Of a stretch of 64,000 nucleotides of DNA, positions 8,162 through 18,667 are shown piece by piece (positions within the stretch are counted from its first letter, which is position 1; the number at the start of each line of letters is the position of its first letter). The notes under the pieces were generated by a model. That model saw nothing but the letters and a program-made list of their open reading frames with translations, was not told the origin of the DNA and did not search any database. Origin of the DNA: Deltaproteobacteria bacterium (lineage in GTDB: Bacteria > Bdellovibrionota_B > Oligoflexia > Oligoflexales > Bog-1112). A program made the translations under genes and the position numbers. The stretch spans positions 1 to 64,000 of the forward strand of contig JACPKR010000032.1 in assembly GCA_016186945.1 (NCBI GenBank), read 5' to 3'.

Positions 8162-9048
8162 GTTTGGGTTACAGAAGGGAAATTCTCACGGTTGCGTGTA
8201 TGATCATGACGTGGGCAAGTAAAAGAAGGCCTGCAGTGATCCCGGAAAATCCTTTTGAGACTTTTGTTCTTCCCCAAACTCCAGAGCATCTCTATGACTA
8301 CTGGACTATGGAAAATGAAGACAAGTTTCTTGACTGGCTCGAAGCCGGTGCCTACTACGAGAAACCAACAACCAGGTACCATCATGTGGGTAAGAAAGTT
8401 ACTCCGATTAAGTTGCAGCTTCGTAACCACGAAGAGCTTCGGGACATAGTTTTGGTTGCACTAAGAACAGGCATGCGACTAGGAGAGATTGGAGGTCTAC
8501 GCAACGCTGACGTGGATTTGGCACGAGGTTTTATTATGGTTCGCGGTACTTATTGCTCAAAGGAAGGTAAACGCAAGAATACTACCAAAAGCAAGAAGTC
8601 CCGTAGGATCGAAATTAACCAAGATGTTCGGGAAATTCTCAAAAAGCGTCAGTATAAGCCCCAAATGGAGCCTTTGTTCAACATCCATACGAACAGCATA
8701 AAGTTCTTTTCTAGGACATGTAGACTTGCAGGTGTGAAGGAAATTCACTTCCATAGCCTTAGGCACACATGTCTGACGAACTTAGCTAATGGCTATGGAA
8801 TGGGAAAGCCCCTTCCGCTGCCAAAGGTACAACAGATTGCTGGGCATTCCGATATTAAAACGACAATGCGCTATGTTCATGGAGATATTATTAATGAAAC
8901 AGCTTCGCTTCAGTGGTCGAGGGAAGATCGTCGGAAACTTAAATTGGACGAAGATTCTTCAGACACAAAAAAAGGGATCAGACCCGTCGGTTCCGGCAAG
9001 AACACTGGTGACGTTTCTGAACCACTCCGCTCCCCCAAATCACGCTAA
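8152..9048 (+). CDS. Tyrosine recombinase (integrase), N-terminally truncated
   Basis: Catalytic domain of a phage-type integrase, 298 residues. Active-site residues can be seen: Arg in TGMRLGEIGGL, His-x-x-Arg in HSLRHT, His in GHSDIKTTMRYVH with the nucleophile Tyr in MRYVH. Upstream only the last helix of the core-binding domain remains (ILTVACMIMTWASKRR), fused at a break to prim-pol sequence, so the N-terminal arm-binding and most core-binding domain are missing. It is probably inactive and is the relic integrase of the element. A strong terminator follows. Confidence 0.8.
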   Translation: MYLSLGYRREILTVACMIMTWASKRRPAVIPENPFETFVLPQTPEHLYDYWTMENEDKFLDWLEAGAYYEKPTTRYHHVGKKVTPIKLQLRNHEELRDIVLVALRTGMRLGEIGGLRNADVDLARGFIMVRGTYCSKEGKRKNTTKSKKSRRIEINQDVREILKKRQYKPQMEPLFNIHTNSIKFFSRTCRLAGVKEIHFHSLRHTCLTNLANGYGMGKPLPLPKVQQIAGHSDIKTTMRYVHGDIINETASLQWSREDRRKLKLDEDSSDTKKGIRPVGSGKNTGDVSEPLRSPKSR

Positions 9049-9069
9049 TAATTTTAAGGAGAACTGAAA

Positions 9070-9106
9070 AATTCGGGGAGGAATTTCACCTCCCCGAATT
9101 TTTTTT
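9070..9106 (+). terminator. Rho-independent terminator after the integrase
   Basis: Perfect 11-bp stem ATTCGGGGAGG / CCTCCCCGAAT with a 7-nt loop followed by a run of seven or more T. The left arm is repeated at about 9133-9148 without its partner. Confidence 0.88.
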
Positions 9107-9200
9107 CACTTTTAGTGAGGTCCAAACCCCAATTCGGGGAGGAATTTAGGGGATCAGACCTCAAAGCGTGATGGAAGGCACTGGAAGGACCGATGTAAAA

Positions 9201-11191
<1,991 letters not shown>

Positions 11192-11282
11192 CTTGAACTC
11201 CTTAAAAAATACAAAAATAGTGTTGCCAAAGGAATCTCGGCTAACGAATGACTTCATACCGCAAGATATCCTGCAAAGGAAA

Positions 11283-11310
11283 ACATAGGGTGAAAGAAAA
11301 AGTTGTCAAG
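11283..11310 (-). promoter_or_regulatory. Putative sigma-70 promoter of groESL
   Basis: On the minus strand: TTGACA (11305-11310), 16-bp spacer, TATGTT (11283-11288), about 90 bp upstream of the groES start. No CIRCE repeat (TTAGCACTC-N9-GAGTGCTAA) is present, so HrcA control is not indicated. Confidence 0.55.
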
Positions 11311-11337
11311 GGAACGGAAAAAAATTTTTTCCGCGTT

Positions 11338-12129
11338 TCAGAAGGAAAGAATAGCGCGACGTTCCCAGGGAAGACTTTCGCGGCTGGAATAAACTGGTTC
11401 CTGGAAGACTTTCACAACCTCCCTCAGGAAAAAACTCGGAGCTCTGATAACAGAATTTTCCCCAATCTCAATCTCAATCATTTCCTGATCTTTCCGTTCG
11501 GGTACGAAGACAAGAGACATTTCCCCTAATCCCGGGGGCGCACGGTGGACGATATAAAAGCTGTTCACGTCCTTCCACCTCAATGCGTAGCTTTTTGTCC
11601 TTGTCCGCACAAGGATTCCGTCGACCCCAATGGTCACATCCCGGATGGATCTGAAATAAGCTACGAAAATCACCACCCACGGAACTCCCACCAACAACAA
11701 AAACAGCAGAAAAGAGATCAAGGGTGTGGTCAGGATAATGTATTTTCTGGCAAGGTTGGAGACAGAAAGAAAAATCGCACACCCTATAAGCCCCAAGAAT
11801 GAGGCATTAATAACGTTCCGAGGATGTGCCAAAAAGCGCCTCGCTCCGGAAGGTAATAAATCGGTAAAATACTCACGCTCCCTTTCTTCAATAAATGACT
11901 TGTGGAAAAAGAGCATGGCAGCCTCATCCTCGGGATCCACCTCAATGATCTTCCGCCACGTGCTGGCTTCGTCCTCAAACCTCCCCTGGCAGGAGTACAA
12001 AAACGCCTTTAATTTCAAAGCTTCCAAATTTCGAGGGCCCAATTCAAGGATCCCGTCCAAACTTGTCTGGGCCTCCTCAAATTCGCCTCGATCGATCAAG
12101 GACCTTATGTCTTCAACGCGTTTAACCAT
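11338..12129 (-). CDS. TPR-containing membrane protein
   Basis: A 263-residue protein starting at MVKRVEDIRSL (ATG 12129). Residues 1-75 form about two TPR-like helical hairpins (EFEEAQTSLDGILELGPRNL). Two transmembrane segments are at about 110-165. The C-terminal ~95 residues look like a PH-like/YdbT-type cytoplasmic domain (VTIGVDGILVRTRTKSYALRW). A longer reading frame exists, but its extra N-terminus is translated MITE sequence and should not be annotated. Function unknown. Confidence 0.72.
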   Translation of the reverse strand: MVKRVEDIRSLIDRGEFEEAQTSLDGILELGPRNLEALKLKAFLYSCQGRFEDEASTWRKIIEVDPEDEAAMLFFHKSFIEEREREYFTDLLPSGARRFLAHPRNVINASFLGLIGCAIFLSVSNLARKYIILTTPLISFLLFLLLVGVPWVVIFVAYFRSIRDVTIGVDGILVRTRTKSYALRWKDVNSFYIVHRAPPGLGEMSLVFVPERKDQEMIEIEIGENSVIRAPSFFLREVVKVFQEPVYSSRESLPWERRAILSF

Positions 12130-12174
12130 CGCTCTACTGATCGGAAAAGAGAGAGGAAGATTGAGCTGGCGGAG

Positions 12175-12318
12175 GTAATGCGTAAGCCACTTGGGGCAAA
12201 TAGGGAGAGGGGGGGTTGGGGGGGCGATGGAAGCGTCGCCTCCCCCGGATTTCTTGGAGGAACCAGCTGCGCAGTTTCCTCCAAACCACCTCCTTGCCCC
12301 ACGTGGCTTACCCATTAC
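12175..12318 (-). repeat. MITE-like element, copy 2 (full, perfect 9-bp TSD)
   Basis: Full 144-bp copy. Both ends carry the GTAATGCG...CATTAC terminal inverted repeat, with one change at the right end. It is flanked by the identical 9-bp duplication CTGGCGGAG (12166-12174 and 12319-12327). It lies about 45 bp upstream of the TPR gene start. Confidence 0.93.
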
Positions 12319-12328
12319 CTGGCGGAGT

Positions 12329-12373
12329 TAAAAAAAAAGGCACCGCCGAGGTCAGAAAACCTTCGGCGGCTTC
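12329..12373 (-). terminator. Rho-independent terminator of the secreted-protein gene
   Basis: On the minus strand, downstream of the gene at 12398-12985, CCGCCGAAGG pairs with CCTCGGCGG across a short loop, and a run of nine T follows. Confidence 0.75.
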
Positions 12374-12397
12374 GGGGAGTTCAAGCCGGTGGGGAGC

Positions 12398-12985
12398 TTA
12401 ACGCTGAAAGCGGTAGTGAAGGTATTGATCGGACTCAATCAAGGATCGGACGTAAAAAATAACCTCACTGCCCGCACCTTTGTGTTCCACATGCAAAAGC
12501 AATGTGAAAGGGTCAGCGTGGAGGATGCCGTCCAGCATGTCAGAAACCTTACGTTTGCAGTTGAGAAAGTTCTGACGTGCCAAAGTCTCAGCTTTTTCTG
12601 CTTCTGTCATTTCCTCATCGTCTTTCAACGTTACAGTCGGGAACGCCTTGCAGAAAGCCTGCGTTTTCATCTTTGACGGGAATAGCAGCTTCATGACTTC
12701 CTCCCGGGAGCCTTTCTTTAACTCCTGATAGGAGAACGCGGAGACCGAAGCTTCCTGGCCTCCCTGGCTCACCCAATCTCCTTTCACTCGCTTGTAGGAC
12801 GCTTCTTCTTTTCCGATGACGGCCTCGTCAACATTCATGACATCTGCGGCCGCGTCGGTCTTCACGACACTATCCCACCGATCTTTTAAATCCTGGAGGT
12901 CTCGGGGACTTGCTTGCGCCTGTAAAGCGCAGAAGGCGAGGAGAGAGACCATTGAGATTCCTGTCATTCCGATTTTGTGTTGCAT
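12398..12985 (-). CDS. Secreted hypothetical protein
   Basis: A 195-residue protein from ATG 12985. It has a signal peptide (MQHKIGMTGISMVSLLAFCA, cut near AQAS). The mature part is charged and mostly helical with two Cys in the C-terminal half (AFCKAFPTV, FLNCKRKV) that could form a disulfide. No family recognised. It is a single-gene unit with its own terminator, and MITE copies lie on both sides. Confidence 0.68.
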   Translation of the reverse strand: MQHKIGMTGISMVSLLAFCALQAQASPRDLQDLKDRWDSVVKTDAAADVMNVDEAVIGKEEASYKRVKGDWVSQGGQEASVSAFSYQELKKGSREEVMKLLFPSKMKTQAFCKAFPTVTLKDDEEMTEAEKAETLARQNFLNCKRKVSDMLDGILHADPFTLLLHVEHKGAGSEVIFYVRSLIESDQYLHYRFQR

Positions 12986-13080
12986 TGCAGTACTCCTTAA
13001 AATGAGATGATTAAACACAAAATCATCATGCGAAACTTAGGCTCGACGAGCCAATGACATTTGAGGGATCTTCAGACAAG

Positions 13081-13226
13081 TATTACGTAAGCCACTTGGG
13101 GCAAGGAGGTGGTTTGGAGGAAACTGCGCAGCTGGTTCCTCCAAGAAAAATCTATGGGGGAGCGACGGTTCCCTCTCCCCCCCAAACCCCCCTCTCCCTA
13201 TTTGCCCCAAGTGGCTTACGCATTAC
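13081..13226 (+). repeat. MITE-like element, copy 3 (full, perfect 9-bp TSD at the tkt stop codon)
   Basis: 146-bp copy with an altered left tip (TATTACGTAAGCC instead of GTAATGCGTAAGCC) and intact right tip. It is flanked by the identical 9-bp duplication TCAGACAAG (13072-13080 and 13227-13235). Read on the minus strand, the duplication is the last three codons of tkt, CTT GTC TGA, so the element inserted exactly after the stop codon. Confidence 0.93.
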
Positions 13227-15191
13227 TCAGACAAGAAAATATTCTTTGATTTTCTTGACGACGGATTCCACCGTAAAACCGAATTCCCTTTCAAGATCAC
13301 CGGCAGGTGCTGAAGCTCCAAAGTGGTCGATGCCCACCATAAGTCCTTCTTTTCCGACAAAGCGTTCCCAGCCCAGTGTTGCTCCTGCTTCCAAAGATAC
13401 TCGTTTCCAAGATTCAAAGTGCAAAACCTTGCGTTGGTACTCAGCGCTTTGCTCGAAGAAAAGTTCCCAACAGGGGACTGACACGACTCGTACCTTGAAT
13501 TCCGACGAAACCTGCTCTGCCACCCGCAAGGCAAGATCCACTTCGCTACCTGTCGCGAAAAGGATGAGGTCGCAATGATCGTCTTCACCCTTCACGATAT
13601 ATGCACCTTTCGTAGCTTCTTCGATATTCCGTCGCTCTAAGGGCAGGTAGGGCACTTTCTGTCTTGTCAGGCAGATACAAGAGGGAGCTTGAAGTGAAAG
13701 TGCATGGCGGAACAGAATTTCCGTCTCGAACGGATCAGCAGGCCGCATGACATACAAGTCGGGAATCGCACGCAGGCTCATCAAATGTTCGATCGGCTGG
13801 TGCGTCGGACCATCTTCTCCCAGGTAAAACGAATCATGCGTGAATTCATGAATGACCCGCACCTTCTGAATGGCCCCGAGACGAATCGCAGGGCGTGCGT
13901 AGTCTGAAAACACAAGAAAGGTTGCCGCGAAGGGGATCAAACCATCATGAAGCGCAATCCCATTGCTGATGGCAGCCATCGGAAATTCACGGACACCGAA
14001 GACGAGGTTGCGTCCCATACGATTCTGTGCGCTAAAGTCTCCCACCTTCTCCTTAAACCACTCTGTCATATTGGACGGCTCTAAGTCTGCACTTCCTCCG
14101 ATAAGTTTCGGAAGCACACCGCACCAGCTTTCAAGAAGCTTTCCAAACGCATTGCGCGTCGCCATAGGTTTTGCCATGTCCCACGCAACGGGAGGAAGTT
14201 TTGCGATATCTTCTTCCCCAAAGTAACGGTCCCAGCTTTCGGCAAAGGAGCGATCGCTGCGTTTCTGAGCTAAGTGACTTGTCCATTTCTTGACTTCGGA
14301 ACGTCGGGTTGTGAAATTTCTTTGAAAATGACGCTTCGCCTCTTCTGGCCAATAGAACACCTGGTCTGCAGGAAGCCCCAACTTTTCTTTCGTCTTCTTT
14401 AATTCGTCCTTGGGCAAAGGCGCTCCATGCGTTTCATGCTGCCCTTCCATCGTCGCGACTCCATGAGCCATTGTGGTTCGACCGATTATGATTGTGGGCC
14501 TCTCCTGTTCAGATCGAGCAGCCTCGATCGCCTTACGTATTGCCGCATGATCGTGGCCGTCGATGGACAGGACGTTCCACCCAAAGCCTTCGAAAACTTT
14601 TTCTTCCTTGTCGGATGTTGTGCGAGATATGGAACCGGAAATTTGCTGCGCATTACGATCGTAGTACCAGACAAGATGGGAAAGCCTCAGGTGCCCCGCT
14701 AACGACGCTGAGGCCAAAGTCGGCCCCTCCTGCATACAACCATCGCCCATGATCACCCATGTTTTATGGGAGAAGAATTCCTTACCGAGCACCGCACGCA
14801 AATGAGTCCCGGCCAGGGCAAAGCCGACGGACATCGCACAGCCCTGACCTAGTGGACCTGTCGTGCATTCCACGCCCGGGGTGAGTACATTTTCCGGATG
14901 GCCTGGTGTTTGGGAATGGAGCTGGCGAAAACGTTTCAGTTCCTCCATACGCAAGTGCCCCATAGCGTGAAGGAGGGCATATTGCAGCATAGACTCATGC
15001 CCAGCACTGAGGATGAAACGATCTCGGCCCAACCATTTTACATTGTCGGGATCAAAGCGGAGGTATTCTGTGAATAAGATGTAGGCGAAATCTATGCTGG
15101 AGAGTGCGCCCCCAGGATGGCCTGACTGTGCTTTGTCTACGCCATCGAGGATAATGCCTTTGAGGATATTGATGGTTTCTTGGTCCTTCAT
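13227..15191 (-). CDS. tkt: Transketolase
   Basis: Thiamine-diphosphate enzyme of the pentose phosphate pathway, 654 residues. Motifs: SGHPGGALSSIDFAYIL at the start, TPP motif GDGCMQEG...N, HGAPLPKDE, the pyrimidine-domain GVREFPMAAISNGIALHDG, and EDGPTHQPIEHLMSLR. I prefer ATG 15191 because of the GGAG ribosome site eight bases upstream; an ATG ten codons earlier (15221) is possible. Its stop codon sits in a MITE target duplication. Confidence 0.95.
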   Translation of the reverse strand: MKDQETINILKGIILDGVDKAQSGHPGGALSSIDFAYILFTEYLRFDPDNVKWLGRDRFILSAGHESMLQYALLHAMGHLRMEELKRFRQLHSQTPGHPENVLTPGVECTTGPLGQGCAMSVGFALAGTHLRAVLGKEFFSHKTWVIMGDGCMQEGPTLASASLAGHLRLSHLVWYYDRNAQQISGSISRTTSDKEEKVFEGFGWNVLSIDGHDHAAIRKAIEAARSEQERPTIIIGRTTMAHGVATMEGQHETHGAPLPKDELKKTKEKLGLPADQVFYWPEEAKRHFQRNFTTRRSEVKKWTSHLAQKRSDRSFAESWDRYFGEEDIAKLPPVAWDMAKPMATRNAFGKLLESWCGVLPKLIGGSADLEPSNMTEWFKEKVGDFSAQNRMGRNLVFGVREFPMAAISNGIALHDGLIPFAATFLVFSDYARPAIRLGAIQKVRVIHEFTHDSFYLGEDGPTHQPIEHLMSLRAIPDLYVMRPADPFETEILFRHALSLQAPSCICLTRQKVPYLPLERRNIEEATKGAYIVKGEDDHCDLILFATGSEVDLALRVAEQVSSEFKVRVVSVPCWELFFEQSAEYQRKVLHFESWKRVSLEAGATLGWERFVGKEGLMVGIDHFGASAPAGDLEREFGFTVESVVKKIKEYFLV

Positions 15192-15224
15192 TCTTGCTCC
15201 GTCAAATTCTCCGGGAAACATTAC

Positions 15225-15362
15225 CTTGCGAAGCCGCTTGTGGCAAGGAGGTGGTTGGGAGGAAACTGCGCAGCTGGTTCCTCCCAGAAATCCGGGGGAG
15301 GCGACGCTTCCCTCGCCCCCCCAAACCCCCCTCTCCCTTTTTTGCTGCTCAAGGGGCTAAGC
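15225..15362 (+). repeat. MITE-like element, copy 4 (diverged ends)
   Basis: The core is conserved (GGCAAGGAGGTGG, GGAAACTGCGCAGCTGG, GGGGGAGGCGACGCTTCC). The terminal repeats are altered (GCGAAGCCGCTTGTGGCAA and TTGCTGCTCAAGGGGCTAA). The right terminal region overlaps the last codons and stop of the lipoprotein gene at 15349-17205. Confidence 0.82.
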
Positions 15363-17205
15363 GAAGGAAGGTTTCGTAACGCTTGTTGAGTTTTTTCTTG
15401 AGGACTGCGGTTTTGCTTTCGCCGACAAGTCTGGCTCCTTGGGTGCTAGCTGCATGAGCGATGAGGGCACTCAATAGAATCAGGGAGCCAAAGGTCCCCG
15501 CAGTCGAGATCGCCCCACGGATATTCAACGTGCGGGCTTCCGGAACTTGGCCTCCAAATTTCGTTCGGATGTCTTCTACAGAAGCTCGCTTTGCCATCTC
15601 AGCATCGTAGACTCGCTGTTCTTCGGTAAACCTTGCCGTGTTATCTTGAATTGTCTGCTGCCTTTGCAGCACATCGGCGTCGTACTCTTGTCTTCTTAAC
15701 TGTAAGCCTTGCTGGGCAGTAACAATCTCTCGTCCTAAGCGTTCCAGTTCCGCTGCGGCCTGTCTCCTCGTTTCCTCCGGCAGTTGAAGGTGCGCATCTC
15801 GAAGAGTCGTGGCCTGGGCGCCCTCTGCTTGCATGCCGAGAATTTCGAAAGCTTCATAGGCTTTTCCCAGCTCATCGAGTTGCGGCTGCAATCGGGATAT
15901 TTCGTCTGCGGTTTTCCTCATAGTCCCATAAATCTCTCCTCGTTTCTCGTTTCTTTGCGCCGTTTCTTCTTGTGTCTCGCCACGGGGAACAAACCAGTAC
16001 GATAAGTGCCATTTTGGCGACTCCAAACGTACAGCTTCTGTCTCAAGCCGAAATTTCTCTTCTTTGAGTCGGTTAATAGCATTCATTCGCGTTGTATATT
16101 CGGTATGCATGTGTTCGAACGTCCACTCCATCGGTTCTTTATGTTGTAACGTTGGGGCTGCTTGAAGAAACTGTCTCAAGGCTGTTGTAGCTGCCTGCTT
16201 GTATTGAGCTTCCAACCGGGGCAGGTTCTCCGGGCGCTGTATAAGTTGCCGCTCTCCTTGGATCCGTTGGACTGCTGCTTCCGCTTGTTCGATAGGCTGC
16301 CTGGATACCTCGGGGGGGGCGGGTTGGAGAACTGGTTCCACTGACTGCGTAGGGAGTTCCGCTATAGTCTTATGGTACTTCGCTACCTGTGCTGCCTCCA
16401 TGAAGCTTTTCACTGATACCCCGGCGAGGACGAGTGCTGCGATGCCGAGGACTCCGAAGGCGAGAATCGTTGTAGCTCCGATGTTTTGCTTATCGTTTTG
16501 CTCGCCCTCTTCGCCAACGGTTTTAGCTACTTCTTTAGCTTCTCCTCTTTGCATAGCCTTGATGCAGACGATCTTACCCATTCCCACCTGGTTAGCGACG
16601 ACGGTGTCGGTAGCTTCGTCTCCCTCTTCAGGATTCTCCTGATAGTCTCTAAGGTCTTGCAGGACGCCGTCGCAGAGTTTGACGATTTGTTTCTGTCTTT
16701 CATAGTCTTCGACGAGTTGTTTTTCTCTTTCTGGGTCATTGTTTTCTTTTTGCAGGTAGGGGGCGCTTTCTTTCCAGGGGCCACAGTTGAAAAGTGGGTC
16801 TAGCGCGTGTTCTTCTTCGACGCAGGCCTGAACCGAGACTTGGATTTCACCTGACGGCGGGACGGGGTAGTCGAGCCAGTCCAGGTAACTTATGTCCGGA
16901 CTGTTTTTCTTGGGTTGGCAAGATTGAGGCTCGCCAAGAGTGCAGATGTAAAACTGAACGTACTCTGCTCTTTCGTTTATTTCCACGGCTATACGAAGGG
17001 CTGCATGACCTTCGATATTTGTTTCTGAGAGTTTAATCTTTTGAATTTTCAATTGGCTGGCATCAACAGCAGATATTTCGGGAAGTACCTGGTCAGTAGC
17101 TGCATCGACTGTCTTGGTTGTACTGCCCCTGTGCCTGGCATCCTTTCTTTGAATCGGTAGGCAGGATGTGAGGAGAATGAATAAGGCAATACCGTACGGT
17201 TTCAT
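15349..17205 (-). CDS. Large lipoprotein-like envelope protein with coiled coils
   Basis: Unrecognised 618-residue protein. The N-terminus MKPYGIALFILLTSC has a lipobox-like end (LLTSC), so the mature protein probably starts at Cys15. Residues about 55-160 include several Cys and a beta-rich segment. A transmembrane segment is at about 250-272 (TTILAFGVLGIAALVLAGVS). Residues 290-540 are Gln/Glu-rich coiled coil. A second hydrophobic stretch is at about 570-590. The AAAGGAG ribosome site supports ATG 17205. The last residues LAP and the TGA stop lie in a diverged MITE end. Confidence 0.72.
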   Translation of the reverse strand: MKPYGIALFILLTSCLPIQRKDARHRGSTTKTVDAATDQVLPEISAVDASQLKIQKIKLSETNIEGHAALRIAVEINERAEYVQFYICTLGEPQSCQPKKNSPDISYLDWLDYPVPPSGEIQVSVQACVEEEHALDPLFNCGPWKESAPYLQKENNDPEREKQLVEDYERQKQIVKLCDGVLQDLRDYQENPEEGDEATDTVVANQVGMGKIVCIKAMQRGEAKEVAKTVGEEGEQNDKQNIGATTILAFGVLGIAALVLAGVSVKSFMEAAQVAKYHKTIAELPTQSVEPVLQPAPPEVSRQPIEQAEAAVQRIQGERQLIQRPENLPRLEAQYKQAATTALRQFLQAAPTLQHKEPMEWTFEHMHTEYTTRMNAINRLKEEKFRLETEAVRLESPKWHLSYWFVPRGETQEETAQRNEKRGEIYGTMRKTADEISRLQPQLDELGKAYEAFEILGMQAEGAQATTLRDAHLQLPEETRRQAAAELERLGREIVTAQQGLQLRRQEYDADVLQRQQTIQDNTARFTEEQRVYDAEMAKRASVEDIRTKFGGQVPEARTLNIRGAISTAGTFGSLILLSALIAHAASTQGARLVGESKTAVLKKKLNKRYETFLRLAP

Positions 17206-17254
17206 GGATGCTCCTTTGTAGTGTTTGTTTTACTTTATCAGGTAGGGCAATAGC

Positions 17255-17362
17255 AAGGAAGGGAGTTTGAGGGAAAACTTCGCAGATGGTTTCCCTCAAG
17301 GTAATTCTTGGAGGAACCAGCTGCGCAGTTTCCTCCAAACCACCTCCTTGCTCCAAGTGGCT
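17255..17362 (-). repeat. MITE-like element, copy 5 (rearranged)
   Basis: Carries the core GGAGGAACCAGCTGCGCAG and CCAAACCACCTCCTTG. Its left part has a second, diverged version of the core (GAGGGAAAACTTCGCAGATGG). Just beyond it, at 17371-17389, is a perfect 8-bp stem CCCGCTTG/CAAGCGGG. It sits directly upstream of the MFS gene start. Confidence 0.8.
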
Positions 17363-17425
17363 GCTTGTGGCCCGCTTGCCCCAAGCGGGTATGTTATTAT
17401 GAACTGAAGGTCAACAGGAACAAAA

Positions 17426-18628
17426 ATGCTGAGCTTTATCCCCCCTCTAAGCAGCCTTTCTCTCATGGTTCTTGGAACCAGCTTTTTCATGACATTTATT
17501 ACCGTTCATTTGAAGCAGCAGATTGCTACTGACTTTGAAATCGGGGTGATCCACGCATCGTACTACGCTGGTATATTGGTCAGCTCGTTTTCTGTCACTC
17601 GCATGATCCAGACTGTGGGGCACATTCGAGTGATTGCTGCTTTTTGTGGAGTTACGGTAACGGCTACTCTGTTACAGTCTTACCATTATGACGTCATTCT
17701 TTGGTCAATATGTCGTTTTTTCGCAGGGTATAGTTTGGGGGCGTTTTATATTGGGACACAAAGTTGGATTACCGCAGCGACTGAGAACCACAACCGCGGC
17801 TTTGGTTTGGCTGTCTATACGCTTGTCATTTATTTGGCACAAGCCTTGAGTCAGGAGCTGCTGTTTATCCTGCCTGACGAATCACATGCGCCGTTTATTT
17901 TAAGTGCGCTCATCGTGGGGCTTGCGGGTGTTCCCGCGTTGTTGATTCCCAGGAATGCTCCCTCTGCTTCTTTTGCAACGCCAGGCAAGTTTCGACATTT
18001 CTTGAGAATTGAACCGTTTGGAACGAGCACGGCACTTGTTTCTGGGCTGGTATTGTCGGCGATTTACAGTTTCGGACCTGCCTATGCTTTCGTCAGCGGG
18101 GTCAGTGCTCCTCGTTTTATGGGAAGCTTGATCATCGGGGGTGCTGTTCTACAGTGGCCGATAGGAAAGTTGTCTGACAAGGTGCGCCGTCGTAAAGTTC
18201 TCTACGGGGTCATTTTGTTTTCACTGTTACCAGTCTTGTACCTGTTATTTGCGCCTTTAGCACATTGGTCGCTGTACCTTGCTGCTTTTTTTGCAGGAGG
18301 ATTTATCGTCAGTTTATATCCGATCGGTGTTTCCATGGTCTATGACTATGTGAAACGGGATGACATTGTACCCTCCACCAGCGCTTTACTTTTTGCATAC
18401 GGGATAGGTTCAGTTGTGGGGCCGGTGATAACCTCGCACTTTACGGAACGGTCGGTAAACTTGCTGTTTTTATATTTGGCACTTTCATTACTCCTTCTCT
18501 TTGGCATTGGGCTGATAACCAGGGAACCAAAGTACTTTATCAATGAAAAGCCGGTAGATTTTATACCCGTCCCCCGTTCCCCCGTCGCGGTCGAGTTAGA
18601 ATCACGTGTTTTTGAAGAAAAATTATGA
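17426..18628 (+). CDS. MFS transporter (YcaD-like)
   Basis: Inner-membrane permease of the major facilitator superfamily, 400 residues, with about 12 hydrophobic segments. The loop after TM8 has the family motif QWPIGKLSDKVRRRKVL (G-x-x-S-D-x-x-x-R-R pattern). Best resemblance is to the YcaD subgroup. Substrate cannot be told. AGGA ribosome site before ATG 17426. Promoter region is replaced or bordered by MITE copy 5. Confidence 0.85.
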   Translation: MLSFIPPLSSLSLMVLGTSFFMTFITVHLKQQIATDFEIGVIHASYYAGILVSSFSVTRMIQTVGHIRVIAAFCGVTVTATLLQSYHYDVILWSICRFFAGYSLGAFYIGTQSWITAATENHNRGFGLAVYTLVIYLAQALSQELLFILPDESHAPFILSALIVGLAGVPALLIPRNAPSASFATPGKFRHFLRIEPFGTSTALVSGLVLSAIYSFGPAYAFVSGVSAPRFMGSLIIGGAVLQWPIGKLSDKVRRRKVLYGVILFSLLPVLYLLFAPLAHWSLYLAAFFAGGFIVSLYPIGVSMVYDYVKRDDIVPSTSALLFAYGIGSVVGPVITSHFTERSVNLLFLYLALSLLLLFGIGLITREPKYFINEKPVDFIPVPRSPVAVELESRVFEEKL

Positions 18629-18667
18629 TACGAAGATAGAGTCTGTAAACTAACGGGGAACATTGAC

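Noticed and set aside
13054-13578. Plus-strand ORF starting in MITE copy 3 and running into tkt
   Set aside because: Made of MITE sequence plus antisense transketolase; not a gene.
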